Part shown: positions 26,043 through 35,154 of the stretch, in pieces
Layout: every line of letters starts with the position of its first letter
How positions within the stretch are numbered: the first letter of the stretch is position 1
Assembly: GCF_004343075.1 (NCBI RefSeq)
Contig: NZ_SLXP01000012.1
Location: 1 to 64,000 of the forward strand
Length of the DNA stretch: 64,000 nt
Direction of reading: 5' to 3'
From: Rhodovulum marinum
Lineage (GTDB): Bacteria; Pseudomonadota; Alphaproteobacteria; Rhodobacterales; Rhodobacteraceae
The notes under the pieces: generated by a model
What the model was told of the DNA's origin: nothing
The model's input: the letters and a program-made list of their open reading frames with translations, nothing else
Database searches by the model: none
Program-made: the position numbers and the translations under genes

Positions 26043-26610
26043 TCATGCCCGCTGCTCCACCGATCGTCAGGATCTGACGGCGCAGCGTGCTGCCCTTGCA
26101 GAGCTTGGGGTCACCGAAGACCGCATCTACACAGATCACGGTCTGACCGGCACGAACCGCGACCGGCCCGGTCTCGCCCAGGCCCTCACCGCCGTGCGCG
26201 CAGGCGACGTGTTTGTCGTGCCGAAGCTTGACCGCCTCGCGCGCTCGGTCCCCGACGCACGAGCCATCGCGGAACAGTTGGAAAAGAAGGGCGTCAAGCT
26301 TGCCCTCGGCGCATCGGTCTACGATCCGACCGACCCGATGGGAAAGATGTTCTTCAACATCCTCGCCACCTTCGCCGAGTTCGAGGCCGACCTCATCCGC
26401 ATGCGCACCCGCGAAGGTATGGCCATCGCCCGCGCCAAGGGCAAACTCCGGGGAAAGCAGCCGAAACTCTCGGAAAAACAACAAAAAGAACTGAGCCGGA
26501 TGCACGCCTCCGGCGAATATTCCATCAGCGATCTAGCTGAGCTCTTCTCTGTCTCAAGACCGACCGTCTACAGAACGCTGCAGCGAAATTCCCCAAAAAT
26601 TAAGCCTTAG
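26042..26610 (+). pseudogene. tnpR: Serine resolvase (Tn3 TnpR-like), first codons lost
   Basis: The sequence begins at HARCSTDRQDLT directly at the IS5-like end. The missing start should read about ten residues ending in GYA. The catalytic serine in ARCST, the DRLARS helix, FNILATFAEFEADLI and the C-terminal Hin-like HTH (SISDLAELFSVSRPTVYRTLQ) are intact. Its stop codon falls inside a 38-bp Tn3-family terminal repeat, so it belonged to that transposon. It can only be made from an upstream fusion through the IS end and is scored as broken. Confidence 0.85.
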
Positions 26611-26643
26611 CGTAGGATTCTGCCCCCTCCGGCATCAGACCCC
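26606..26643 (-). repeat. Tn3-family 38-bp terminal inverted repeat
   Basis: Read on the minus strand it begins GGGGTCTGATGCCG and ends CCTACGCTAAG, exactly 38 bases. Tn3-family ends are 38 bp, start GGGG and end TAAG; the start GGGGTCTGA equals that of Tn3 itself. The resolvase gene runs into it from the left, and an interrupted IS110 transposase begins directly outside. The partner end was not found. Confidence 0.75.
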
Positions 26644-27268
26644 AGGCTTCGCTACTGCGATGCCAGACGAGGATGCGCTTTTCCAACGCCGTGATCCGAG
26701 CGGTCGCATCCCCTATCTGGCCTGCAAGATGGGAGAGGGTTTCCCGTTCAAGTGGCGACAACCGGTCGTCATCGGCCTTCACGACTTCCAGCAGCTCGGT
26801 CACGCCGGTTCTGCCAACGGCGGCGACATGGCCGATCTCCGCCAGGTGCGCACGGAAGGCGTTGATGAGCATGGTTCTCTGCCGGATCAGCAGATCCCGG
26901 GCTCGGTGCAGCATGAGAGCGGCCTGCTGGTCCCGCGATTTCACCGGCACGAAACGCATGTCAGGGCGCCCAACCGCTTCGCAGATCGCCGCAGCATCAG
27001 CAGCATCGTTCTTCTGCCGCTTCAGATAGGCCTTCACATATTTTGGTGGCATCAGCCGGACTTCATGGCCAAGCGCAGCTATTTCTCGGGCCCAGTAGTG
27101 CGCAGTGGCGCATGCTTCCATGCCGACAAGGCAAGGTTCAAGCTTTCCAAAGAAGGCCAAAACCTGGGACCTGCGCAGCTTGCGCGATATGAGCTGCCTT
27201 TCGGCGGGGCAGACGCCATGGACGTGGAACACGTTTTTTGCGATGTCGATTCCGATCCTCGCGATCAT
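26644..27268 (-). pseudogene. IS110-family transposase, 3' part lost at a Tn3-type end
   Basis: About 208 codons from ATG 27268 encode the RuvC-like N-terminal half: IGIDIAKNVFHVHG (first catalytic D), MEACATAHYWARE, RQKNDAADAAAI and the helical linker up to WHRSSEA. At 26643 the sequence switches to a Tn3-family terminal repeat, and the frame closes in it. The C-terminal serine-bearing domain, needed for transposition, is missing. A Tn3-type transposon therefore inserted into this IS110 copy, and its other end and the IS110 remainder were later lost. Confidence 0.85.
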
Positions 27269-27954
27269 TCTCTCAGCCTCCTGGTTGGACAGGCCTGCTG
27301 CAATTTTTACGATTTCGCGCCGTCTGCGGCGCGCGCCCACTTCCCTGAAGCAGCCCCCGTCAGCGCGGCAGCGCAGGGACGGAGATGGTCAGCACCATCA
27401 CCGGCCGCGCCACGAACCCCACCATCTGCGGCGCCGGACCCACCGCTTATAGGGTGGGTACTCGTTTCGATCGAGCAGGCCCGCGAGGCATTCTCGCACG
27501 GTGCTCGCCTCCTCCGGTTCGAGGACAGGAGCGAGCCTTAGGTCGCAATAGCTTGCAACCCTGTGCGGGATCAGGGACGAACGAGTTGATTTCATTGCCT
27601 GTCTTCCGATAGTCGCGGGGCGGCTGAGCTAGCGGAAGTATCGGCGCAACGGAAGAGCGTCGCTGCATCTTCTGATTGCGGGTTCAGTGAGAGCAATCAG
27701 GCTCTAGCGTAGTGCTGCGTCGTTGCAGATCGTACTCTGTCGTAGAATATCGTGCAAAATCGTAGAAATGGTTGCGGGGGCGCGCAACCTACGAGACCGA
27801 CACTCGATCCAAGCGGCCATCTGACCGACCGTATATAGCCGCCTGAAAGCACCTGAGGCGTCCGATCAATCGTGTTGAAATCTCCGCACGAAACGCGGAA
27901 ATCCCAACATAACTTATACAGGATCGCAGTTGGCAAGCTGACTTGGATAGTGGT
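27269..27954. other. Non-coding stretch between IS110 remnant and the cargo module
   Basis: No convincing gene in 686 bases. The part next to the transposase start should be the IS110 non-coding end; a stem CCCACC/GGGTGGG lies at about 27438-27457. Near 27769-27781 the minus strand reads GCCCCCGCAACCA, which resembles the 3' end of a tRNA. The region beyond it is AT-richer. That could be an old attachment site, but no complete tRNA arm structure was found. Confidence 0.35.
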
Positions 27955-28581
27955 CTAGATGGGACGCCAGCCGAATACCCCATCTGAACAACCAGGCAGC
28001 ATTGCGTTCATCAGGGCGGTTTGCAGCATCTGTCGCTGATCCGCCTCGGGGATAGCCAGCAAATCCGCAGGCCCGAAAATCGCACGATGGGTCACGAAAC
28101 CGCTGAGAAGGCTAAGCGCGAAATGCGCCCGTCCCGGATCCGCATGGCCAAACGCCCTGCTTAGAGGCAGGGCTAGTGACGTGCCAAAGAATTGCGCAAT
28201 GATCGCCCGCGCCTCGCTGCAGAGGCTGGACTGTGTCAGTAAATGAAGCGGCCTGACATCTTCTACCTTGCGCGGATCACGCAGGAAGGCCAGATCGCAG
28301 ATCCGGTTGATCATGGTCGCGCCATCGGGGTCCCCTGCGGCGATGTCATCGAGGGGCGCAAGCGCCAGCAAGGCCTGACGGAATATCTCGGCCTTCGACC
28401 CGAAGGCGCGATGGACATAGGCCACATCGACCCCAGCCGCGGCGGCGATGTCGCGCAGGCTGGTGTCGGAATAGGGCATCCGCGCGAAAAGCAGCATCGC
28501 CGATGCAAGAATGCGTTCTTTCCCGGTTGCCTGCCCCGGCATGCGGTCGGTCGAGTTGGCTGAGTTGAGCGTCCTTGGCAT
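27955..28581 (-). CDS. TetR-family regulator of the divergent exporter operon
   Basis: 208 residues from ATG 28581. The N-terminal HTH is clear: ERILASAMLLFARMPYSDTSLRDIAAAAGVDVAYVHRAFGSKAEIF (about 22-67). The C-terminal ligand domain is diverged. It is transcribed away from hlyD, with 259 bases between the starts, the usual arrangement for a repressor of an efflux operon. A short dyad at 28734-28750 may be its operator. The ligand is unknown. Confidence 0.88.
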   Translation of the reverse strand: MPRTLNSANSTDRMPGQATGKERILASAMLLFARMPYSDTSLRDIAAAAGVDVAYVHRAFGSKAEIFRQALLALAPLDDIAAGDPDGATMINRICDLAFLRDPRKVEDVRPLHLLTQSSLCSEARAIIAQFFGTSLALPLSRAFGHADPGRAHFALSLLSGFVTHRAIFGPADLLAIPEADQRQMLQTALMNAMLPGCSDGVFGWRPI

Positions 28582-28733
28582 GGGTGGCTTGTGTTCGTCC
28601 GGTGGCTTCGACGCGAAGAAACTGAAAATGCTGCCCCGGAGCAGAGGTGCGGCAAGGTGCAGCCCAGACCGGGTCGTGTTGTTTAGCTGGTTTTTCAACA
28701 GCAAACAACCAGCAGCCGCTTTTGCGCGACAAT

Positions 28734-28750
28734 ACAGGTTTTTACCCTGT
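28734..28750. promoter_or_regulatory. Candidate TetR operator
   Basis: ACAGG, seven bases, CCTGT forms an inverted repeat about 90 bases before the HlyD-like gene in the TetR/HlyD divergent region. Its size and position suit a TetR-family dimer. No binding evidence exists from sequence alone. Confidence 0.3.
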
Positions 28751-28840
28751 CATCGAGCGTTGACAACAGGGGAGCGTAGGGCGAAAACCGCATCGGGACA
28801 TGCGCGAAGCATCCATCAGCACAGCAATCAGAGGCAGATC

Positions 28841-29908
28841 ATGGCAAAGCCCGGCAGAAACACCATTATTCTGGGCGGCCTGGCCGTTGTCGCCGTGCTT
28901 GGCTGGCTGGCCTGGGACCGGCTGCAACCCGCCGGTCTGCCGGCGGGTTTTGCCAGCGCCAATGGCCGGATCGAGGCGACCGAGGTGGATATCGCGGCGC
29001 TCACCGGCGGCCGAATCGCCGAAATCACCGCTGCCGAAGGTGACATGGTCAGCGCAGGCGATGTGCTGGTGCAGATGGACGTGGTGCAGCTGAACGCACA
29101 AAAACGTCAGGCCGAAGCGCAGCTTGCCCGCGCCGAAATCGGCGTCGAGACAGCAAGGGCGCTGGTCGCTCAGGCCGAGGCACAAGAGCGCGCGGCCCGG
29201 GCCGCGGTTGATCAGGCAGGCTCGGTTGCCGATGCCGCGTCGCGCAGGCTTGAACGCTCTGAGCAGCTTGCAAAGACCAGTGCGATCTCGCAGCAGGTGC
29301 TGGATGATGACCGCGCCCGGGACGCCCAGGCCCGCGCCGGTGTGGCCTCGGCCGAAGCCAGCCATGCGGCAGCGCTGGCGGGGGTCAGCAGCGCGCAGGC
29401 GCAGGTGGTCGATGCAAGTGCGGCCGTCGAGGCGGCAAAGGCGTCGATTGATGCGATCCAGGCCTCTCTGGACGACGCCACGCTGAAAGCGCCGCGCACG
29501 GGCCGGATCCAGTATCGCATCGCACAAGAGGGCGAGATTGTCGGCTCTGGCGGGCGGATCCTCAGCCTTGTCGATCTGGGCGATGTCTATATGACGGTTT
29601 TTCTGCCGACATCGCAGGTCGGCCGGGTGCAGGTCGGATCAGAGGTGCGCCTTGTCATGGATGCGGCGCGGGAATTCGTGATCCCGGCCACGGTTTCCTA
29701 TGTTGCCGATGTGGCGCAGTTCACGCCAAAGACGGTCGAGACCGCCGATGAGCGCGAAAAGCTGATGTTCCGCGTCCGTGCCCGCATCGACCCCGAGCTG
29801 CTGTCGCGGCATATCGAATATGTCAAAACCGGCCTGCCGGGCATGGCCTATCTGCGGCTTGATCCGGATGCCGCCTGGCCTGACTTTCTTTCCAATGTCG
29901 TGAAATGA
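28841..29908 (+). CDS. HlyD/YbhG-like membrane fusion protein
   Basis: 355 residues from ATG 28841. One N-terminal membrane helix (about 8-25) is followed by a biotinyl-lipoyl-like half ([32 protein letters not shown]), a long alanine-rich coiled hairpin (about 85-215) and the returning lipoyl half with a C-terminal beta barrel. It would connect the ABC exporter encoded next with the outer membrane. Its stop overlaps the ABC ATPase start as ATGA. Operon order HlyD, double ATPase-permease, permease equals the YhiI-RbbA-YhhJ set of enterobacteria. Confidence 0.9.
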   Translation: MAKPGRNTIILGGLAVVAVLGWLAWDRLQPAGLPAGFASANGRIEATEVDIAALTGGRIAEITAAEGDMVSAGDVLVQMDVVQLNAQKRQAEAQLARAEIGVETARALVAQAEAQERAARAAVDQAGSVADAASRRLERSEQLAKTSAISQQVLDDDRARDAQARAGVASAEASHAAALAGVSSAQAQVVDASAAVEAAKASIDAIQASLDDATLKAPRTGRIQYRIAQEGEIVGSGGRILSLVDLGDVYMTVFLPTSQVGRVQVGSEVRLVMDAAREFVIPATVSYVADVAQFTPKTVETADEREKLMFRVRARIDPELLSRHIEYVKTGLPGMAYLRLDPDAAWPDFLSNVVK

Positions 29909-32631
29909 CCGGCTCAGTTGCCGGGGTCTCCGGCCTGACGCTGCGCTATGGCAAGGTCACGGCGCTTGACAATGTGACGCTGGAGATCCCTGAGGGGCGC
30001 ATGGTCGGGCTGATTGGGCCAGACGGGGTCGGAAAGTCCAGCCTTCTGTCGCTGCTGGCCGGGGCACGTGTGATCCAGCAGGGCAAGGTCGAGGTTCTGG
30101 GCGGCGATATGCGCGATGTGGCGCATCGCAACCGCGTCTGCCCCCGCACCGCCTATATGCCGCAGGGTCTGGGCAAGAACCTCTACCCGACGCTTTCGGT
30201 CGAAGAGAACCTTGATTTCTTCGGCTCGCTTTTCGGTCATGACAAGGCCGAACGCGAGCGGCGGATCACCGATCTGCTGGCTGCGACCGGCATGACGCCG
30301 TTCCGGTCGCGCCCGGCGTCAAAGCTGTCGGGCGGCATGAAGCAAAAGCTGGGTCTGTGCTGCGCGCTGATCCATGATCCCGATTTCCTGATTCTTGACG
30401 AGCCGACCACCGGCGTCGATCCGCTGTCGCGCCGCCAGTTCTGGGATCTGATCGACCGCATCCGCGCGACACGGCCGGGGATGAGCGTGATCACCGCCAC
30501 CGCCTATATGGAAGAGGCCGCGCGCTTCGACTGGCTGGTTGCGATGAATGCGGGCCGGGTGCTGGCCACCGGCACCACCAGCGATCTGCTGTCGCGGACC
30601 GGGGCCGACACGCTTGATGCAGCCTTCATCGCGCTTTTGCCCGAAGAAGACCGGGGCGAAGACAGTGCCGTGGTGATCCCGCCGCGGACCACCGATGACA
30701 GCGATATCGCCATCGAGGCCGAGGGGCTGACGCAGCGCTTTGGCGATTTCGTGGCGGTCGACAATGTTTCCTTCCGCATCCCCAGGGGTGAGATTTTCGG
30801 CTTTCTGGGTTCGAACGGCTGCGGCAAGACGACGACGATGAAGATGCTCACCGGGCTTCTGGAGCCGAGTGAGGGCCGGGCAAAGCTTTTCGGCCATGAG
30901 GTCGATGCAAGCGATCTGTCGGTGCGCCGCCGGGTCGGGTTCATGTCGCAGGCCTTCTCGCTCTATTCCGAGCTGACGGTGCGTCAGAACCTTGATCTGC
31001 ACGCGCGGCTTTTCGATATGGCGGCCGAGAAGATCCCCGCCAGGGTTGACGAGATGATCGCCCGGTTCGATCTGGGCGACGTGACCGACAGCCTGCCCGA
31101 GGCGTTGCCGCTGGGTATCCGCCAGCGGCTTTCGCTGGCGGTGGCGATGATCCATGCGCCCGAGATCCTGATCCTTGACGAGCCGACCTCGGGGGTGGAC
31201 CCGGTGGCGCGCAACGGCTTCTGGCGCATTCTGGCGGAACTTTCGCGCAAGGATGGCGTGACGATCTTTGTCTCGACCCATTTCATGAACGAGGCGGAAT
31301 GGTGCGACCGCATCAGCCTGATGCATGCGGGCAAGGTGCTGGCCTCGGACACCGCCGAGGGGATCACGAAAGCCAAAGGTTGCGCCACGCTGGAAGACGC
31401 GTTCATCGCCTATCTTGAAGAGGCGATTGGCGAGACGGCACCCGCCCCCGCCGCTGCGCCCGAGGCCCCCGCAGCCGGGGTGACCCATCACGCGCAGCAA
31501 TCCGGCTTCAGCCTGCGGCGACTGCTTAGCTATTCGCAGCTGGAAAGCCTGCAATTGCAGCGCGATCCGATCCGGCTGACCATGGCGTTGGTCGGCAGCC
31601 TTCTTCTGATGATCGTGGTGGGGCTGGGCATCAACATGGATGTCGAGGATCTGACCTTCGCCGCCCTTGACCGCGACCAGACCACCACCAGCCGCAATTA
31701 TATCGCCGATATTGCGGGATCGCGCTATTTCATCGAACAGCCGGCCCTGACAAGTTACGACGAGATCGACGCAAGAATGCGCTCGGGCGAGCTGGCGCTG
31801 GCGATCGAGATCCCGCCCGGCTTTGCCGCCGATATCGCGGCAGGCAGGGATGTGCAGGTCGGGGCCTGGTTCGACGGCGCCAACCCCAGCCGCGCCAATA
31901 CGGTGCAGGGCTATGTGCAGGGCATGCATGCCGACTGGATCACACGTCAGGCGCGTCAGCTTTACGGTGACAAGGCGAGCGGCGGCAGTTTCGAACTGGT
32001 GACCCGATACCGCTACAACCCCGACGTGCGCAGCCTGAATGCGATGGTCCCGGCGATCATCCCGCTGCTTTTGCTGATGATCCCGGCGATCCTGACCACG
32101 CTTTCGGTCGCGCGTGAACGCGAACTGGGCTCGATCATCAATTTCTACGTCACGCCGGTGACGCGGCTGGAATTTCTGCTTGGCAAACAGCTGCCCTATA
32201 TCGCGCTGGCCATGCTGAATTTCTTCCTGATGATGGCCATGGCGGTCACATTCTTCGCAGTGCCCTTCAACGGCAGTTTTCTGGGCTTTACCCTTTCGGC
32301 GCTGATCTATGTCACCGCGACCACGGCGCTTGGTTTTCTGGTGTCGGTCTTCATCGCAAGTCAGGTCGCGGCGCTGTTCGCGACCGCCATGCTGACGATG
32401 ATCCCGGCGGTCAGCTATTCGGGTTTGATCTACCCGGTCTCTTCGCTGTCGGGTTTTGGCCGGGTTCTGGGCGAGATCTACCCCTCGACCTGGTTTATCA
32501 CCGCCGCGCGGGGGGCTTTCTCCAAGGCCTTCGGAATGGCGGAACTGGCCGGGCCGATGCTGGCCATGGGCATCGCCATTCCGGTGATTATCGGGCTGGC
32601 GGCGGCCTTCCTGGAAAAACAGGCGAAGTGA
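29905..32631 (+). CDS. RbbA-like ABC transporter: two ATPase domains fused to a permease
   Basis: 908 residues. ATPase 1 has Walker [10 protein letters not shown] (about 37-45), signature KLSGGMKQK and Walker [13 protein letters not shown] (about 160-171). ATPase 2 has Walker [10 protein letters not shown] (about 302-310) and Walker [13 protein letters not shown] (about 422-433), but its signature reads ALPLGIRQR and lacks the usual SGGQ. Residues from about 555 form an ABC-2 permease with one early and five late membrane helices around a large periplasmic loop. With the adjacent HlyD and second permease it should be an exporter. E. coli RbbA has a ribosome-linked activity, but the operon argues for transport here. 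Confidence 0.9.
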   Translation: MTGSVAGVSGLTLRYGKVTALDNVTLEIPEGRMVGLIGPDGVGKSSLLSLLAGARVIQQGKVEVLGGDMRDVAHRNRVCPRTAYMPQGLGKNLYPTLSVEENLDFFGSLFGHDKAERERRITDLLAATGMTPFRSRPASKLSGGMKQKLGLCCALIHDPDFLILDEPTTGVDPLSRRQFWDLIDRIRATRPGMSVITATAYMEEAARFDWLVAMNAGRVLATGTTSDLLSRTGADTLDAAFIALLPEEDRGEDSAVVIPPRTTDDSDIAIEAEGLTQRFGDFVAVDNVSFRIPRGEIFGFLGSNGCGKTTTMKMLTGLLEPSEGRAKLFGHEVDASDLSVRRRVGFMSQAFSLYSELTVRQNLDLHARLFDMAAEKIPARVDEMIARFDLGDVTDSLPEALPLGIRQRLSLAVAMIHAPEILILDEPTSGVDPVARNGFWRILAELSRKDGVTIFVSTHFMNEAEWCDRISLMHAGKVLASDTAEGITKAKGCATLEDAFIAYLEEAIGETAPAPAAAPEAPAAGVTHHAQQSGFSLRRLLSYSQLESLQLQRDPIRLTMALVGSLLLMIVVGLGINMDVEDLTFAALDRDQTTTSRNYIADIAGSRYFIEQPALTSYDEIDARMRSGELALAIEIPPGFAADIAAGRDVQVGAWFDGANPSRANTVQGYVQGMHADWITRQARQLYGDKASGGSFELVTRYRYNPDVRSLNAMVPAIIPLLLLMIPAILTTLSVARERELGSIINFYVTPVTRLEFLLGKQLPYIALAMLNFFLMMAMAVTFFAVPFNGSFLGFTLSALIYVTATTALGFLVSVFIASQVAALFATAMLTMIPAVSYSGLIYPVSSLSGFGRVLGEIYPSTWFITAARGAFSKAFGMAELAGPMLAMGIAIPVIIGLAAAFLEKQAK

Positions 32632-32638
32632 GGGGCGG

Positions 32639-33751
32639 ATGAACCTGCGCAACACCTTCAATCTGGGCGTCAAGGAATTGCGCGGGCTCTGGCGCGATCC
32701 GGTGATGCTGGTGCTGATCGTCTATTCCTTTTCGCTCTCGATCTGGACCTCTGCGAACGTCTCGCCCGAGGCGCTGACGAATGCCGCGATCTCGATCGTG
32801 GATGAGGATCAGTCGCATCTCTCCGCCCGCATCACCTCGGCCTTTTATCCGCCCTATTTTGTCGAGCCGCAGATGACCACGACGGCCGAGATGGATCGGC
32901 GGATGGATCAGGGGCTGGATACTTTTGCGCTGAACATCCCACCGGATTTCGCGCGCGATGTGCTGGCCGGAAAAAACCCGGCGATCCAGCTGAATATCGA
33001 CGCGACAAGGATGAGCCAGGCCTTCACCGGCGGCGGCTATATCCAGCAGATCGTGTCCTCCGAGGTTTCGGAATATGTGGCGGGCTACCGGGCCGAGACC
33101 GCGCTGCCGGTCGATCTGGCGCTCCGCGCGCGGTATAATCCCTCGCTGGATCCGAAGTGGTTCGGCGCGATTTCCGCCGTGATCCGGTCGATCACCATGC
33201 TGTCGCTGGTGCTGACCGGCGCGGCGCTGATCCGCGAAAAGGAACATGGCACGGTCGAGCACCTGCTGGTCATGCCCGTCACCACGACCGAGATCATGTT
33301 TTCCAAGATCTGGTCGATGGGGCTGGTGGTGCTGCTGGGGTCGATCTTTTCGCTAAGTGTTGTGGTGCAGGCGCTGATGGCGGTTCCGGTGCAGGGCTCG
33401 GTCGTGCTGTTTCTTGCGGGCGCGGTGCTGATGGTTTTCGCCATGACGGGGCTTGGAATTTTCCTTGCCACCATCGCCGGGTCGATGCCGCAATTCGCGC
33501 TTTTGCTGATGATGGCGCTTTTGCCGCTGCAGGTGCTGTCAGGCGCGATGACGCCGCGGGAATCCATGCCAGAGATCATCCAGACCATCATGCTTGCAGC
33601 CCCCAACACGCATTTCATCATCCTCTCGCAGGGCATCTTGTTCCGAGGTGCGGGGCTTGACGTGGTCTGGCCCCAGTTCGCGGCGCTGGCGGCGATCGGG
33701 GTGGCGCTGTTCTGGCTGGCACTGATACGATTCAAGAAATTCCTGCGGTAA
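32639..33751 (+). CDS. ABC-2 type permease (YhhJ-like)
   Basis: 370 residues. It has one N-terminal membrane helix (about 20-38), a large periplasmic domain (about 40-170) and five C-terminal helices with the ABC-2 pattern LIREKEHGTVEHLLVMPVT before the last four. It pairs with the permease half of the preceding fused ATPase to give a complete channel. It starts seven bases after that gene. It appears intact. Confidence 0.9.
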   Translation: MNLRNTFNLGVKELRGLWRDPVMLVLIVYSFSLSIWTSANVSPEALTNAAISIVDEDQSHLSARITSAFYPPYFVEPQMTTTAEMDRRMDQGLDTFALNIPPDFARDVLAGKNPAIQLNIDATRMSQAFTGGGYIQQIVSSEVSEYVAGYRAETALPVDLALRARYNPSLDPKWFGAISAVIRSITMLSLVLTGAALIREKEHGTVEHLLVMPVTTTEIMFSKIWSMGLVVLLGSIFSLSVVVQALMAVPVQGSVVLFLAGAVLMVFAMTGLGIFLATIAGSMPQFALLLMMALLPLQVLSGAMTPRESMPEIIQTIMLAAPNTHFIILSQGILFRGAGLDVVWPQFAALAAIGVALFWLALIRFKKFLR

Positions 33752-33756
33752 GGCAT

Positions 33757-34836
33757 ATGTTGGGCCGCCTGCTTCTGATCCTGACGCTTGCGCTTGCAGG
33801 CTGCGCTGCGCGTCCGGGGCCGGAAGTTCTGGCCCCCGATGCCGGTGCCCTGCCCGAGGGCGCCCGCCTTGTCCGGGTGCTGACCATGACCACCCGCGCG
33901 CCCGAGGCAAATCTGCCGGGGGCCTTTGGCGACTCTCGCTCCATCCGGCCAAGCTGGCTGGAATACGAGGTCTCGGTGCCGCCTGGCCATCGGCCGGGAA
34001 AGATTGAATGGCCGGATCGCAATGGCAGCAGCGCCGACCGGAATTTCGTGATGCGCAGCCGGCAGACGCTTAGCCGTGACGCCTTTGCAAAGCGTCTCTC
34101 GCGCGAGGGGGTCGGGCTTTATGTCCACGGCTTCAACACCCGCTTTCATGAGGCCTTGTTCCGTACCGCGCAGCTTTCGGTCGATGCGCATATCGAGGAA
34201 AAGCCCGTCCTTTTTACATGGCCCTCGGCAGGCTATCCGGGCGCCTATCTGGCTGATCGTGACGCGTCTGACTTTTCCCGCGCGGCGCTTGCCGATCTGC
34301 TGCGGCTTTTGACAAAGGGTCGGTCCGCTTCCGACGCGGTGCCGGTGCTGGCTCACAGCATGGGCGCGCGGCTGACGATGGAGACGCTGGTGCAACTGCG
34401 TCTTGCCGGGCGGGACGATGTGCTGGACCGGATCGAGGTCATCCTTGCCGCCCCGGATATTGATATCGATCTTTTCCGCGCCCAGATGGTCAGCCTTGGG
34501 CCGATGAAGCATCCCATCACGGTGCTCGTCTCCTCGGACGATCTGGCGCTGAAACTGTCGTCGCGGCTTTCGGCACGTCGGATACGGCTTGGGCTTGTCG
34601 ATGTGCGTGATCCGGCGGTCCAGCGCCTGGCGGTCGCGACCGGAATACGGATCGTGGATATTACCGATATTCCGACCGATGATCCCGCCCACAGCCGCTA
34701 TGTCGGCCTGCTTTCCGGCGAGGCCGGGGCTGTGGTTGAAAACACCCTTTTCGATGAGGTACGCTTGGCGGGGGCCTTTGTCTTCAATCAGGTCGGTGGT
34801 GTCTTCACTGGCATCGGTGATGTGCTGGCGGATTGA
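33757..34836 (+). CDS. DUF900-type alpha/beta hydrolase lipoprotein
   Basis: 359 residues starting with a lipobox signal peptide (LLILTLALAGCAA, Cys near 15). The alpha/beta hydrolase core shows VGLYVHGFNTRF (oxyanion region) and VLAHSMGARL with the nucleophile serine in HSMG. A late DDPAHSRY could supply the catalytic acid and histidine. The substrate is unknown. The gene lies five bases after the permease gene, so the hydrolase is likely an outer-membrane-anchored partner of the exporter operon. Confidence 0.8.
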   Translation: MLGRLLLILTLALAGCAARPGPEVLAPDAGALPEGARLVRVLTMTTRAPEANLPGAFGDSRSIRPSWLEYEVSVPPGHRPGKIEWPDRNGSSADRNFVMRSRQTLSRDAFAKRLSREGVGLYVHGFNTRFHEALFRTAQLSVDAHIEEKPVLFTWPSAGYPGAYLADRDASDFSRAALADLLRLLTKGRSASDAVPVLAHSMGARLTMETLVQLRLAGRDDVLDRIEVILAAPDIDIDLFRAQMVSLGPMKHPITVLVSSDDLALKLSSRLSARRIRLGLVDVRDPAVQRLAVATGIRIVDITDIPTDDPAHSRYVGLLSGEAGAVVENTLFDEVRLAGAFVFNQVGGVFTGIGDVLAD

Positions 34837-35154
34837 GGCCGCGGCCTTGGCCCGGCGTTGGTGCCAGCGGCATTGGCCGGGTCATGGCCTCGACGTCGCG
34901 CCGTTTTGCCGGTAATCGTCCATGATGATCAGGGCAGGGACAGGGGATTCCGTGTCCGCCGCCGGACGCCGATGCTTTGCCTGTTCAGTCCGGGGGCGGC
35001 TGTTTCGGCGGTTTGACGGCGCTTTACGACATGTCGTCGGCATCGGGCCTTGGGCGCAATGCCTATGTTCAAGAAAAATCTTGAACTCTTTGAATTCGAT
35101 CAACACTCGTTGATAGTTCTGTGCTAACTTCCGCCGGTAAATTGGAGACGCGAC
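34837..35154 (+). promoter_or_regulatory. Regulatory region before phaC with FNR/FixK-like box
   Basis: 318 bases without a gene. TTGAATTCGATCAA (35090-35103) matches the FNR/FixK/Dnr consensus TTGAT-N4-ATCAA at nine of ten defined positions. It lies about 50 bases before the phaC start. Just upstream, GTTCAAGA-AAAA-TCTTGAAC (35067-35086) is a perfect 8+8 inverted repeat, perhaps a second operator. Low-oxygen control of the downstream PHA/acetate genes is therefore likely but inferred. Confidence 0.55.

Noticed and set aside
24980-26055. Target site duplication around the IS5-like element
   Set aside because: Flanking 9-base segments do not match in any register tested.
30319-32673. Long open frame of about 780 codons antisense to the RbbA-like gene
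   Set aside because: It mirrors a clear ABC transporter gene; its translation is a His/Arg/Gln-rich string with no domain, a usual artefact of GC-rich antisense DNA.
33085-34692. Antisense open frame of 535 codons
   Set aside because: Covers a permease and the DUF900 hydrolase on the other strand; low-complexity translation and no ribosome site.
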